Positions 45,567 through 55,771 of a DNA stretch of 64,000 nucleotides are shown here, one piece after another. The translations under genes were made by a program, and so were the position numbers. The stretch spans positions 806,001 through 870,000 of the forward strand of contig CAVYXG010000005.1 of NCBI GenBank assembly GCA_963772375.1, in the 5' to 3' direction. Position 1 is the stretch's first letter, and each line of letters opens with the position of its first letter. Source of the DNA: DATBHM01 sp963772375 (GTDB lineage: Bacteria; Actinomycetota; UBA4738; JACQTL01). The notes below the pieces were generated by a model. That model searched no databases. It saw only the letters and a list, made by a program, of their open reading frames with translations, and was not told where the DNA came from.

Positions 45567-45941
45567 CTGGCAGTCAGGCGTCTGGTGGGACGAGAACAGC
45601 CGCAGCGACCTCTTCGCGTTCACGCTCGACAAATCGTCCGGCTCCTTCTCCCCCACGACGCGTTATCGCGACTACGCGATCAGTCCCGAGTTGATCCACT
45701 GGGAGAGCCAATCAGGGACGGCGCTCGACAGCGACACCGGCCGGCGCTACATCAGCCAAGCTCAAGACGGCACCAATGTGGTGCTCTTCGCTCGACTCAG
45801 CACCGCTGATCGGGCCTTCTGGTGCCTCGGACCGGCGACGCACGTCTCGCACCAGGCGAGCGACCAATTGCGTTCACATGGCGGCTCCAGTACCGCCTCT
45901 CGGGCGACCTCTTCGCCCAGTTCGCAGCTGCAGTCGCGTGA
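45567..45941 (+). pseudogene. DUF3427 tail of the interrupted helicase
   Basis: Begins SWQSGVWWDENSRSDLFAF, then SPTTRYRDYAISPELIHWES, TGRRYISQAQDGTNVVLFAR and FWCLGPATHVSHQ. Near 45855 one base is missing. The next frame over gives GERPIAFTWRLQYRLSGDLF to a TGA at 45939-45941, the expected DUF3427 end. This is the 3' part of the gene that starts at 41573, now cut off by the insertion and itself frameshifted. Confidence 0.8.
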
Positions 45942-46109
45942 GCGGCGAGCGTGGGGACGATGGCGTAGTGACAGTCGCAGAACAATTCGTCCAGCAGGCG
46001 CACGCGCTGCAGCGGACGCCGGCACCTTGATACATCCGCACTCAACTTGGGAATAGCTCTCCTCCGCCTCTCGTTCTATGAGGCAAACAGCCAGATGAGG
46101 AGCTCGAAG

Positions 46110-48461
<2,352 letters not shown>

Positions 48462-48482
48462 CAACCCCCCAGGCGAACCGAC

Positions 48483-48509
48483 GGGCCCCGGCGCGAAGCG
48501 CCGGGGCCC
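48483..48509 (+). terminator. Terminator hairpin after lon
   Basis: A perfect 12-base-pair stem GGGCCCCGGCGC / GCGCCGGGGCCC closes on a GAA loop 21 bases after the lon stop. There is no T run, as is common in GC-rich actinobacteria. Confidence 0.7.
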
Positions 48510-48594
48510 GCTCGTGGACTGGCCGATTCAACCGATGGCCCTGCCGAGCCGATGTTGGCGCTAAGATGTCGTTCGGTCACGACAAAGGAGCGCC

Positions 48595-49269
48595 ATGAGC
48601 AGGCAGCGGCACACGGCTCTCGACGCGGCCCACCTCGAAGGTCAGATCCGGGAGGCGAACGACGTCCTGTCCCGCAGACCCGAGGTGACGGACGAGGTCA
48701 GGAACACTATCGAGCAGGTCGTCGACGCGATCCTCGCGGCTCCGGAGGCCGACCTCGTCGAGTTCGATCCGTACCTCGTCGCCGCATTGCAGCGGGGCGC
48801 CCTGGGCGCGCTCCGAGCACTCACCATCGAGGAGCCGGGCGCCCGGCGAACCACGCTCCGAGTCAGTCTGGAGCAGGCTCGACAGGCGCTTCGCGACATC
48901 GCCGAGGAAGCACCCGTGGCGCCGGAGACTGAACCGAAGGAGCTGGTTCGCTGGCTCAGCTCGGTCGTCGATGCACCGCAGAGGACCATGTCGGATCTAC
49001 TGCACACGAGTCCCCGCACCTACCAGCGATGGGTCTCCTCGAGCGATCCCGCGGCACCGCGAGGCCAGGAAGTGAACCGGGTCCGCATGGTGGCGGCGAT
49101 CGTGAATCAACTCCGGCACGCGATGACCGGGAGGGGCGCCATCGACTGGTTCTCGCGACCTCATCCGGAACTGAAGGGGGAACCGCCTGCAACCCTGTTG
49201 AAGAAGCTGGACTCCCTGCCGCTGCTCCACCGGCTCGCCGCGGCGACGAGATCCAGCGGGGCGACGTGA
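48595..49269 (+). CDS. Xre/MbcA/ParS-type antitoxin
   Basis: 224 residues; AAAGGAG before ATG 48595, and TAAGAT upstream may be a -10 box. The N-terminal half is helical and acidic. The C-terminal half carries the HTH and toxin-binding part: PQRTMSDLLHTSPRTYQRWV, RVRMVAAIVNQLRHAMTGRG and IDWFSRPHPELKGEPPATLL. The latter block is the DUF2384-like domain of RES-Xre systems. It binds and inhibits the RES toxin whose GTG follows the stop immediately, and should repress the operon. Confidence 0.78.
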   Translation: MSRQRHTALDAAHLEGQIREANDVLSRRPEVTDEVRNTIEQVVDAILAAPEADLVEFDPYLVAALQRGALGALRALTIEEPGARRTTLRVSLEQARQALRDIAEEAPVAPETEPKELVRWLSSVVDAPQRTMSDLLHTSPRTYQRWVSSSDPAAPRGQEVNRVRMVAAIVNQLRHAMTGRGAIDWFSRPHPELKGEPPATLLKKLDSLPLLHRLAAATRSSGAT

Positions 49270-49878
49270 GTGGTCGAGGTCGTCGCGTACCGGATCGCCA
49301 ACTGGGATACACCGCTGTGGGTGAACCCGAACCGATGGGCTCGCCGGTACAACAGGGCCGCCTCTGGGCCCACCCAATACGTCTCGCTCCATCCACTGAC
49401 GCCGTGGGCCGAGTACCTCCGCGGTGAGGATCGTCGAACGCCGGCTGATGCCGCCGATCTCCGACTCCGGATGTGGGCGCTCCGCATCCGTGCCGATGAT
49501 GCGTTCGACCTCAACTACGACACGGCTGGCTCACTGGGACTCGAGCCGCATCATCTGGTCGCCGAGGACTACGGGCCCTGTCAGGACCTCGCCGAACGTT
49601 TGCGCGCGGATCCCGCGCTTCCCCAGATGATCCGGGTCCCGAGCGCCGCCCTTCCGGGAACCCCGAACATCGTCATCTTCGGACCTCGGGTGTCGGCCCC
49701 GTACCTCGTCGATCCGCTCGGGCCCGTGGACGTTCCGGCATCCCTCGTCGCCGACCGGGCGAGGCCGCCCGACGCGCTCTTCCCGCTCGTCCGGTTCCAG
49801 GGAACCGCCCACGCGGAGTTCGAAGCATGGACCAAGGGCGAACCCTTCGATTTCGCTGAGCCCGCATTTCCCGCGTAA
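49270..49878 (+). CDS. RES-domain toxin (NAD+-degrading type)
   Basis: 202 residues. VVEVVAYRIANWDTPLWVNP, RYNRAASGPTQYVSLHPLTP and WAEYLRGEDRRT hold the conserved Arg, Tyr and Glu positions of the RES family, whose members (MbcT-like) break down NAD+. The rest is LWALRIRAD-like strands and IVIFGPRVSAPYLVDP. GTG 49270 abuts the antitoxin stop. Intact. In known systems the toxin acts in the cytoplasm and stops growth when the antitoxin is degraded, often by Lon or Clp. Confidence 0.8.
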   Translation: MVEVVAYRIANWDTPLWVNPNRWARRYNRAASGPTQYVSLHPLTPWAEYLRGEDRRTPADAADLRLRMWALRIRADDAFDLNYDTAGSLGLEPHHLVAEDYGPCQDLAERLRADPALPQMIRVPSAALPGTPNIVIFGPRVSAPYLVDPLGPVDVPASLVADRARPPDALFPLVRFQGTAHAEFEAWTKGEPFDFAEPAFPA

Positions 49879-49906
49879 GGAGTCGGCGCAGCATCGCGCG
49901 ACCACC

Positions 49907-50044
49907 ATGTCGACGCTCTCGATGTTCGAGGTGGTCGGGCGGCGACTCGCCCGATGCTCGGTGGATCTCACTCGCATCATCGAAGAGGAGCATCGTCGAG
50001 AGCTCGCCAAGGACGATCGTAGCGAGATCGAGTTCGGGCGTTGA
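49907..50044 (+). CDS. Short antitoxin-like protein of a PIN toxin pair
   Basis: 45 residues: MSTLSMFEVVGRRLARCS and TRIIEEEHRRELAKDDRSEI. Its TGA overlaps the TTG start of the PIN gene. Position and size suit an antitoxin, but the upstream sequence lacks a clear ribosome site and the DNA-binding part may have been lost. Confidence 0.5.
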   Translation: MSTLSMFEVVGRRLARCSVDLTRIIEEEHRRELAKDDRSEIEFGR

Positions 50045-50425
50045 CCTACTGCCTCGAGACGTGGGCGGTGATGGCCGTCTTTCGCGACGAGGAGCCAGCC
50101 GCGTCCAGGGTCGAGGAGATCATGGGCACACGGCCCGTGATGCGCTGGATCAACGCTGGCGAGGTGTTCTACGTGCTTGCGCAGGTGGAGGGCGAGGCCG
50201 TGGCGCGTGAGGCCATCCGGGACCTCGAGTCGTCCATCCAGGCTGGAGCTTCCAACCGAACAGCGGGTCATGCAGGCCGCCTCGATCAAGGCGGGCCACC
50301 GGCTGTCGTACGCGGACGCGTTTGCCGTGGCAACGGCGCTCGCCCATCGGAGGACGCTGGTCACGGGTGATCCGGAGATCCTCGAGGCGGGGGGCGGCTG
50401 GCCCGTCCTCGATCTTCGCTCCTGA
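50041..50425 (+). pseudogene. VapC-like PIN toxin, frameshifted
   Basis: The first frame (TTG 50041) has TYCLETWAVMAVFRDEEPAA, where the first catalytic Asp of PIN domains (LDTWA) reads Glu, and INAGEVFYVLAQVEGEAVAR. Near 50240 the frame shifts by one base. The rest, LELPTEQRVMQAASIKAGHR, SYADAFAVATALAHRRTLVT and GDPEILEAGGGWPVLDLRS, ends at 50425. With the D-to-E change and the frame break this toxin is probably dead. Confidence 0.65.
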
Positions 50426-50462
50426 ATGCGGCTCCCCCCGACTGGCGGTCGATCGGTGGCGA

Positions 50463-50858
50463 TCAGCTGTCGAGGAGTTCGACCCGCCGGCTCCAGGCGC
50501 TCCAGCGCGCGTCGGCGGTGATGACGCTCTTCGCGTTGCTCAGGTCCGCGTGGGCGAGCACGAGCGCGTCCGGCATCCGCAGCGCGCTGCCGTGCCGGGC
50601 GCGGAGCCTGGCCGCGGCGACGGCGACCTGCTCGTCCACCGGGTCGACGGCGATCTCGAGGCTGGCGACCAGCCGCCTGGCTTCGCGCTCCTTGCCCGCC
50701 CGGGCCGGGTGCACCAACGCTTCCGCGAGGGTGTGTGCGGCGATTCGCAGGTCGTCGTCGGCGTGCGCCTCGAGCGCCGTCCGGGCGGCCTGATGATGGG
50801 CGTCGTTCGGGTCGAGCAACGCGATCAGCACGCTCGCGTCGAGCGCGGTCAGCGCCAC
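50463..50858 (-). CDS. PIN-domain toxin (VapC-like)
   Basis: 131 residues from GTG 50858. TALDASVLIALLDPNDAHHQ (first Asp), AAHTLAEALVHPARAG (Glu), ALRMPDALVLAHADL (Asp) and SVITADARWSAWSRR (last Asp) give a complete PIN active site. Its start overlaps the end of the AbrB-type antitoxin gene by 10 bases. Expected to be an RNA-cleaving toxin. Confidence 0.82.
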   Translation of the reverse strand: MALTALDASVLIALLDPNDAHHQAARTALEAHADDDLRIAAHTLAEALVHPARAGKEREARRLVASLEIAVDPVDEQVAVAAARLRARHGSALRMPDALVLAHADLSNAKSVITADARWSAWSRRVELLDS

Positions 50859-51121
50859 TCGTCTCGCACTTCGTCGAGCGCGCCCGGAGGCCAGATCCCG
50901 GGCAGCGCCCCGGCGGCCTTCCGGAGCGCCCGCCGCCGCCGCTCGCCGACGCCTTCGCCAGCGGGGCGGGAGACGATCACGCGCCCCTGCTCGTCGGCCT
51001 CGACGGCGAGTTCCTCCCCGATCTCGAGGCCGGCCTGCTCGACCACGGCGAGTGGCAGCGTGATCTGCCGCTTCGGAGAAAGGTGCGTGAAGCCGCTCTT
51101 TCGCTTTACTCGTTCGACCAT
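50849..51121 (-). CDS. AbrB/SpoVT-type antitoxin
   Basis: 90 residues. The swapped-hairpin DNA-binding fold is seen in THLSPKRQITLPLAVVEQAG and LEIGEELAVEADEQGRVIVS. The C-terminal tail GERRRRALRKAAGALPGIW should bind the toxin. ATG 51121, no clear ribosome site; TAGATT/TTTTACT just upstream on that strand may be a -10. First gene of a two-gene unit with the PIN toxin. Confidence 0.82.
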   Translation of the reverse strand: MVERVKRKSGFTHLSPKRQITLPLAVVEQAGLEIGEELAVEADEQGRVIVSRPAGEGVGERRRRALRKAAGALPGIWPPGALDEVRDEWR

Positions 51122-51259
51122 GAGTAAAATCTAGCAGGTCCCATTGCGACGGTGAAGTGCGCGGGTGCGCCTGTTCATGTCGGTTCGGTGGCCTTCCCAC
51201 GATCGTGTCGGAGGGCCCTCCCATACTCGGCACGGTCATGGAGCCCACATCGACGCCCG

Positions 51260-51574
51260 ATGACCATGACCACCGCGCTGGCCAGCCTTCTGACCGGCCG
51301 AACGGTCAAGCCCACCGTGGGAATGACCGGCGAGGTCACGCTCCAGGGCAAGGTCATGCCGATCGGCGGCCTGAAGCAGACGGTCCTGGCCGCCCACCGA
51401 GCCGGCCTCAAGGAGGTAATCCTCCCCAAGCGCAACGAGGGCGACCTCGACGACGTCCCCGAACAGGTCCGCAACGAGATCGAGTTCCACATCGCCGACC
51501 GCATCGACCAGGTCCTCGACTGGGCGCTCGAGCCCGAGTCCGAGCCGAAGCTCCAACCCGTCCCGACCGAGTAG
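51260..51574 (+). pseudogene. 3' remnant of a second lon gene
   Basis: 104 codons from ATG 51260 to TAG 51574, reading MTMTTALASLLTGRTVKPTV to the end of Lon. It starts just after the catalytic serine position, which is lost. The catalytic lysine of GGLKQKVLAA reads Thr (GGLKQTVLAA), so it cannot be a protease. Of nine base differences from lon in the repeated part, that one changes an amino acid and the others are silent. Confidence 0.82.
51263..51534 (+). repeat. 272-base direct repeat, copy 2
   Basis: Ungapped match to 48150-48421 (offset 3113). Together the copies flank the lon terminator and all the toxin-antitoxin genes of 48.6-51.1 kb. Confidence 0.85.
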
Positions 51575-51597
51575 ATACGAGGATCACCAGCCACGAC

Positions 51598-51624
51598 CGA
51601 GCCCCGGCCTTGCGTTGGGGCTCG
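51598..51624 (+). terminator. Terminator-like hairpin after the lon remnant
   Basis: Stem CGAGCCCC / GGGGCTCG with an 11-base loop, 24 bases after the remnant's stop, in the same place as the lon terminator but of different sequence. Confidence 0.5.
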
Positions 51625-51764
51625 TGGTCCTGATCGCCGTTTCGTCTCACGAAGCCGTGCATCGAGATCCGACACTTTCAGCCCGCTGGCGGTTTGGACG
51701 AGGCCTGCTGGCCGCCCGGATTTTCGAGGGCGTCCCGCCGAAAGGAGGGAGCGACCTCACTGTT

Positions 51765-53667
51765 GTACGCCCAGCATGGGCGTGGACCAAGGGGTGAGAG
51801 TCCCCGAGGGGAAAGGCAGCATGAACCCTGTAGCTGAAGGCAACGGCGTCGTCGTGAGGCGGGGTCGGAAGGAAGCCGGAGGCGAACCCGCGAGCCGAGG
51901 AACACGAACCGCGTACGGAGGCCAGGTCGTCCGGGCGAGCCTGCAACGCAAGGCGAAGCCCGAGCTGCCAAGGGACGGTCGGGGTCAACGCGGCGGTTGT
52001 GCGGGGAAGGCCCACGCTCTTATCTGGGGAGACCTGTTGGGGTGCCGGGACGGGGCTGCATGCCGAACCGGCCACCGTCCCGGTGACGGGGCGGCGGATC
52101 CGGCCAGGGGTCAGCAGAGGCCGTAGTACCGGCGGGACCTCAACCCGTCGGGAAGGGCCGAACGCGAAGCCGAGGGCGAGTGGCCACGGCTCGTGGGACG
52201 GAAGGCCGCAGCCAACCCACCTGAGGGGTGGGCCTGGCGGGGGAGGACGGCGGTGAAGCCGCCTGGGACCCCGCCAGAGCGGAGCGCGTCCCCGGCGCCC
52301 GACCAGCAGACCCTCATCCCGCCCGTTCCCCCCTCCCTGTGGGAGGCCGCGTTCTCGCCCGAGAACGTGGAGCGGGCGCTCCGACGTGTCGAGCGCAACG
52401 GGGGAGCACCGGGGACAGACGGCATGGCCGTCTCCGAGCTCCGGACCCACCTCTCCCGGGCCTGGCCCACCATCCGGGCGATGCTCGACACGGGCACGTA
52501 CCGACCCTCTCCCGTTCGCAGGGTGGACATCCCCAAGCACGGCGGCGGGACGAGGTCCCTCGGGGTGCCGACGGCGCTGGACCGGATGATCCAGCAGGCC
52601 CTGTTGCAGGTGCTCACCCCGGTGTTCGACCCGCACTTCTCAGCATCCAGCTACGGCTTCCGTCCGTCGAGGAGCGCCCATCAGGCGGTGCAGGCCGCCC
52701 GGGGGTTCATCGCCGACGGAGCCAACTGGGTGGTGGACGTCGACCTGGACCGGTTCTTTGACCGGATCAACCACGACGCCCTGCTTGCGCGGGTGGCTCG
52801 CCGAGTTACCGACCGCCGTGTCCTGAAGCTCGTCCGGGCCTTCGTCGAGGCCGGTGTGATGGTCGACGGGGTGAGAGTGCGAACGCCCGAGGGGACCCCT
52901 CAGGGTGGACCGCTCTCGCCGCTGCTCGCCAACATCATGCTGGACGATCTCGACTGGGAGCTGGAGGCGAGGGGACACCGGTTCGTGCGCTACGCCGACG
53001 ACCTGATGGTCTACGTGGCGAGCGAGCGGGCCGGACAGCGCGTGTTCGGAAGCATCGACCAGTTCGTCGAGCAAAGGCTCAAGCTCCGGGTGAACCGGGA
53101 AAAGTCGGCCGTGGCTCCGGCGACTCGCCGGACGTTCCTCGGCTTCGGCTTCTTCCGCCGGAACGGGAAGGTCAGCCTCCGGGTGGACCCCAAGGCCCGC
53201 ATGCGGGCCAAGGACCGCCTGCGAAGGATCACTTCCCGTCGGTGGGGGATCTCGATGTCCCGTCGCATCGACGTGGCGAACTCCTTCGTCCGTGGATGGA
53301 CCGGCTACTTCGGGCTTGCCGACACCCCGAGCATCTTCGCCGAGCTCGACGAGTGGCTGCGGAGGCGGCTCCGGCAGGTCCGATGGAAGGAGTGGAAGCG
53401 GTACCGCACGAAGGTCCGCAACCTCGTGGCGCTCGGCATCCCCAGGCACATGGCCCGCGAGTGGGCGGGCACACGCAAGGGGTACTGGCGTCTCGCGGGG
53501 TCCGCTCCTCTCCAACGCGCCATGCCGAACGCCTACTGGCAGCAACACGGCCTTGCCGGTTTCAACGACTCCTACCGTCGCGTTCGGGATGCTTGGCGAA
53601 CCGCCGGGTGCGGACCCGCATGCCCGGTGGTGTGGGAGGGGGCGGCTAACCCCGCCCCCTACCCGAT
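51765..53667 (+). mobile_element. Group II intron
   Basis: About 1.9 kb. The proposed 5' end GTACG opens a small stem CGCCC/GGGCG, followed by GTGGACCAAGGGGTGAGAGT and CCCCGAGGGGAAAGGCAGC, typical of domain I in actinobacterial introns. A reverse transcriptase is encoded inside. Near the 3' end domains V and VI can be folded, and the last bases ACCCGAT fit a bulged branch A six bases before the 3' splice site. It sits between the lon remnant and the 3' end of the MFS gene. The exact 5' end is by pattern only. Confidence 0.75.
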
Positions 53668-54187
53668 CAGGGGCGTCCTCGACTCAACGACGGCCAGCAG
53701 GCTCCTTACCCGGTTGTGCCAGGAACTCCGCATCACCGCCCCTGTGCCACCGGACCACGAGAAAGCCGTGCTCGAGCGCGCCGACGAGGAGATCCCGGTC
53801 GACCTTCTTGTCGGGGCCGACGAACGGGATGAAGGAGGCGACCCGGGGGTTGACCTCGATCATCCGCGCGAGGAGCCGCTCCACCTCGTCGGGGGTTCGA
53901 ACGAGCTCTGGGATCAGAAGGACGTCTCGACCCCGCATGCGCGCGGTCACCGGCTCTCCGTCACGGAGGTTCAGCTTCCAGTTGCCGCCGCCCGGCGTCA
54001 GCAACGTGTCGCCGTCGATCACGTAGCTCACCGGCTGCCGGTAGGCCCGCCCCGACCTGCGCCCCGTGTACGACAGGAGCATGAGGTTGCGACTGAGTGG
54101 GGTCGGAAACGGAAGACCCAACAGCCGGCGCATGACGACGTTCACGGCGCGGAACATCCGGGCGCGGCGGCGCATCTTCCGACGTGA
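52193..54187 (+). CDS. ltrA: Group II intron reverse transcriptase/maturase
   Basis: From GTG 52193. RT-0 region FSPENVERALRRVERNGGAP, fingers/palm SSYGFRPSRSAHQAVQAARG and WVVDVDLDRFFDRINHDALL, TPQGGPLSPLLANIMLDDLD, catalytic RFVRYADDLMVYVASERAGQ, then the maturase domain (RGWTGYFGLADTPSIFAELD, REWAGTRKGYWRLAGSAPLQ). No C-terminal HNH endonuclease. The useful protein probably ends near 53600. The frame has no stop there and stays open through domains V-VI and about 500 bases of the antisense of the MFS gene. That last part is not likely to be functional protein. Confidence 0.85.
   Translation: MGRKAAANPPEGWAWRGRTAVKPPGTPPERSASPAPDQQTLIPPVPPSLWEAAFSPENVERALRRVERNGGAPGTDGMAVSELRTHLSRAWPTIRAMLDTGTYRPSPVRRVDIPKHGGGTRSLGVPTALDRMIQQALLQVLTPVFDPHFSASSYGFRPSRSAHQAVQAARGFIADGANWVVDVDLDRFFDRINHDALLARVARRVTDRRVLKLVRAFVEAGVMVDGVRVRTPEGTPQGGPLSPLLANIMLDDLDWELEARGHRFVRYADDLMVYVASERAGQRVFGSIDQFVEQRLKLRVNREKSAVAPATRRTFLGFGFFRRNGKVSLRVDPKARMRAKDRLRRITSRRWGISMSRRIDVANSFVRGWTGYFGLADTPSIFAELDEWLRRRLRQVRWKEWKRYRTKVRNLVALGIPRHMAREWAGTRKGYWRLAGSAPLQRAMPNAYWQQHGLAGFNDSYRRVRDAWRTAGCGPACPVVWEGAANPAPYPIRGVLDSTTASRLLTRLCQELRITAPVPPDHEKAVLERADEEIPVDLLVGADERDEGGDPGVDLDHPREEPLHLVGGSNELWDQKDVSTPHARGHRLSVTEVQLPVAAARRQQRVAVDHVAHRLPVGPPRPAPRVRQEHEVATEWGRKRKTQQPAHDDVHGAEHPGAAAHLPT
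53600..53667 (+). ncRNA. Group II intron domains V and VI
   Basis: Domain V: ACCGCCGGG pairs with CCCGGTGGT, with a short bulge, then GCG/CGC closed by a GACC loop (53600-53631). Domain VI: GGGAGGGGGCGG pairs with CCGCCCCCTACCC, leaving A53661 bulged as the branch point. Folded by eye. Confidence 0.62.
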
Positions 54188-55741
54188 TGGTGGGGATCCG
54201 ACCGAAGTCGTGTCGCCGACCGGCGTCGTGGATCCGGAGGTCCCATCGGTGCCCGCGGCCCCGCCATCCCTCGATGGCGGGCGCTGGGAGGGAACCCTCA
54301 GCATCGCAAGGCCGCCGAGGCAGACGGCCGTAACGCCCGCCACCAGGGCCCAGCGGGCGCCCGTCACCCCGGGGTTGGTTCTCAGGATCGTGCCCAGCAC
54401 CGCGACGCCGAGCACCGCGCCGATCGAGTTGTTGGTGGCCGCGATGCCACTCGCGCTCCCGGCCAGCGGTCGGGGGACCTCGGAGAGGACCATGTTGGTC
54501 AGCTGGGAGCTCGCCAGGCCTCCTCCGACGCCGAATACCGCGGACGCGACGGCCACCCACGCGAATGGGACGGTTGGACTCAGGGTGAGCGCCAGGATGC
54601 CGATCCCGAGCGCGGCGACCGTCATGCCGAGACGAACCACCAGCGTGGGGCCGATGACATTCGCGAACCGCCCCCCGACCTGGGCGCCGACGAGCACGGC
54701 AAGGCCGAGCGGCACGAGCCAACCTCCCGCGTCGGCGGCGGACAGACGGATGACCGTCTGCAGGAACACCGCGAGGACGAAATAGGTGCCCGCCTGTGCG
54801 GCCACGAGGAAGGCCGCGCCCAGGAGCCCATACCGGAAGCTCGGCTGCCGAAGCGACCCGAAGCGCACGAGCGGCTCCCCGCCGGCGCTTTCGTTCCGCC
54901 GCTCGAGTGCCCAGAAGGCGAGCAGTCCGAGAACCGACGCCGCGAGGGCCAGCGGGATCGGGGAGACCGGGGCGGACCCGGACCACACGACAGCTCCTGC
55001 AACCGTCAGGGGGCGGGCAGCGATCCACCAGCCGTAGGTGGGACCCTGGCTGATGCCGAAGACCAGAAGGAACAGGGCGATCCCCACCGTCAGGGCACCC
55101 ACGATGTCGAGCCGGAGGCGGGCCCGGCCCCGGGCGACCTTCGGGAGCACCAGCACCGAGATCAGCGCCGCGACCGGGGCGACCACCACGTTGAGGCGAA
55201 AGCCCCATCGCCAGGACGCGTGGGTGGTCAACCACCCGCCGATCACCGGGCCCAGGGCTGCGGCGGCACCGGCGGCACCGCCCCAGAGCGCAAAGGCTCG
55301 GGCCCTGGAGCGACCCGCGAAGGACATCGACAGGGTCGCGAGCGAAGCCGGCAGAAGCAGTGCGGCGCCGACCCCCTCGATGATCGCTTCCCCGAGGAGG
55401 AGCGCCGTGACCGAACCAGCCGTCGAGGCCAGGAACGAGCCGAGGGCGAACAACAATGCCCCCACCACGAACGTGCGACGGGTACCGACCAGGTCGCCGA
55501 GACGCCCACCGATGATGAACAGGCAGCCCAGGGTGAGCGAATACCCCGTGATGACCCACTGCAGGCTGAGGAGGTCGGTTTCCAGGTCGCGTCGGATCGT
55601 CGGGATCGCGACGTTCAGGATGGTGGTATCCAGTGTCACGATGACGACGGCGGCGGTGACGGCGAGGAGGATGAGCGACGCGTGCGGTGGTCGGCCGTCC
55701 GTCTCGTGTGTCGCAGTCGAGGCTCCGATGTTGGTAGACAT
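53684..55741 (-). CDS. DHA2-type MFS exporter fused to an F420-type split-barrel domain
   Basis: 685 residues. Residues about 20-500 are a 14-helix major facilitator: VIVTLDTTILNVAIPTIRRD (motif of DHA2 drug exporters), GGRLGDLVGTRRTFVVGALL and SGIAATNNSIGAVLGVAVLG. A Gly/Ser/Thr linker follows. Residues about 545-670 look like the deazaflavin (F420)-dependent nitroreductase family: SRNLMLLSYTGRRSGRAYRQ, PVSYVIDGDTLLTPGGGNWK, RDGEPVTARMRGRDVLLIPE. Export and cytoplasmic redox chemistry may be linked on one substrate. Divergent from its likely TetR repressor. The gene ends 16 bases from the intron. Confidence 0.88.
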   Translation of the reverse strand: MSTNIGASTATHETDGRPPHASLILLAVTAAVVIVTLDTTILNVAIPTIRRDLETDLLSLQWVITGYSLTLGCLFIIGGRLGDLVGTRRTFVVGALLFALGSFLASTAGSVTALLLGEAIIEGVGAALLLPASLATLSMSFAGRSRARAFALWGGAAGAAAALGPVIGGWLTTHASWRWGFRLNVVVAPVAALISVLVLPKVARGRARLRLDIVGALTVGIALFLLVFGISQGPTYGWWIAARPLTVAGAVVWSGSAPVSPIPLALAASVLGLLAFWALERRNESAGGEPLVRFGSLRQPSFRYGLLGAAFLVAAQAGTYFVLAVFLQTVIRLSAADAGGWLVPLGLAVLVGAQVGGRFANVIGPTLVVRLGMTVAALGIGILALTLSPTVPFAWVAVASAVFGVGGGLASSQLTNMVLSEVPRPLAGSASGIAATNNSIGAVLGVAVLGTILRTNPGVTGARWALVAGVTAVCLGGLAMLRVPSQRPPSRDGGAAGTDGTSGSTTPVGDTTSVGSPPSRRKMRRRARMFRAVNVVMRRLLGLPFPTPLSRNLMLLSYTGRRSGRAYRQPVSYVIDGDTLLTPGGGNWKLNLRDGEPVTARMRGRDVLLIPELVRTPDEVERLLARMIEVNPRVASFIPFVGPDKKVDRDLLVGALEHGFLVVRWHRGGDAEFLAQPGKEPAGRR

Positions 55742-55750
55742 GCCCCAAGT

Positions 55751-55771
55751 ATAGGGTTACTCTAAGAATAT
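55751..55771. promoter_or_regulatory. Operator-like palindrome and promoter between MFS and TetR genes
   Basis: ATA-GGG-TTA-CTC-TAA-GAA-TAT: outer ATA/TAT and inner TTA/TAA are symmetric about 55761. For the TetR gene TACTCT (55758-55763) lies exactly six bases before its ATG, a leaderless arrangement, so the palindrome covers both -10 and start codon. The gap between the two divergent starts is only 28 bases. Confidence 0.5.

Noticed and set aside
53684..54187. Last part of the reverse-transcriptase frame as a functional extra domain
   Set aside because: It is the antisense of the MFS gene's 3' end and has no domain features.
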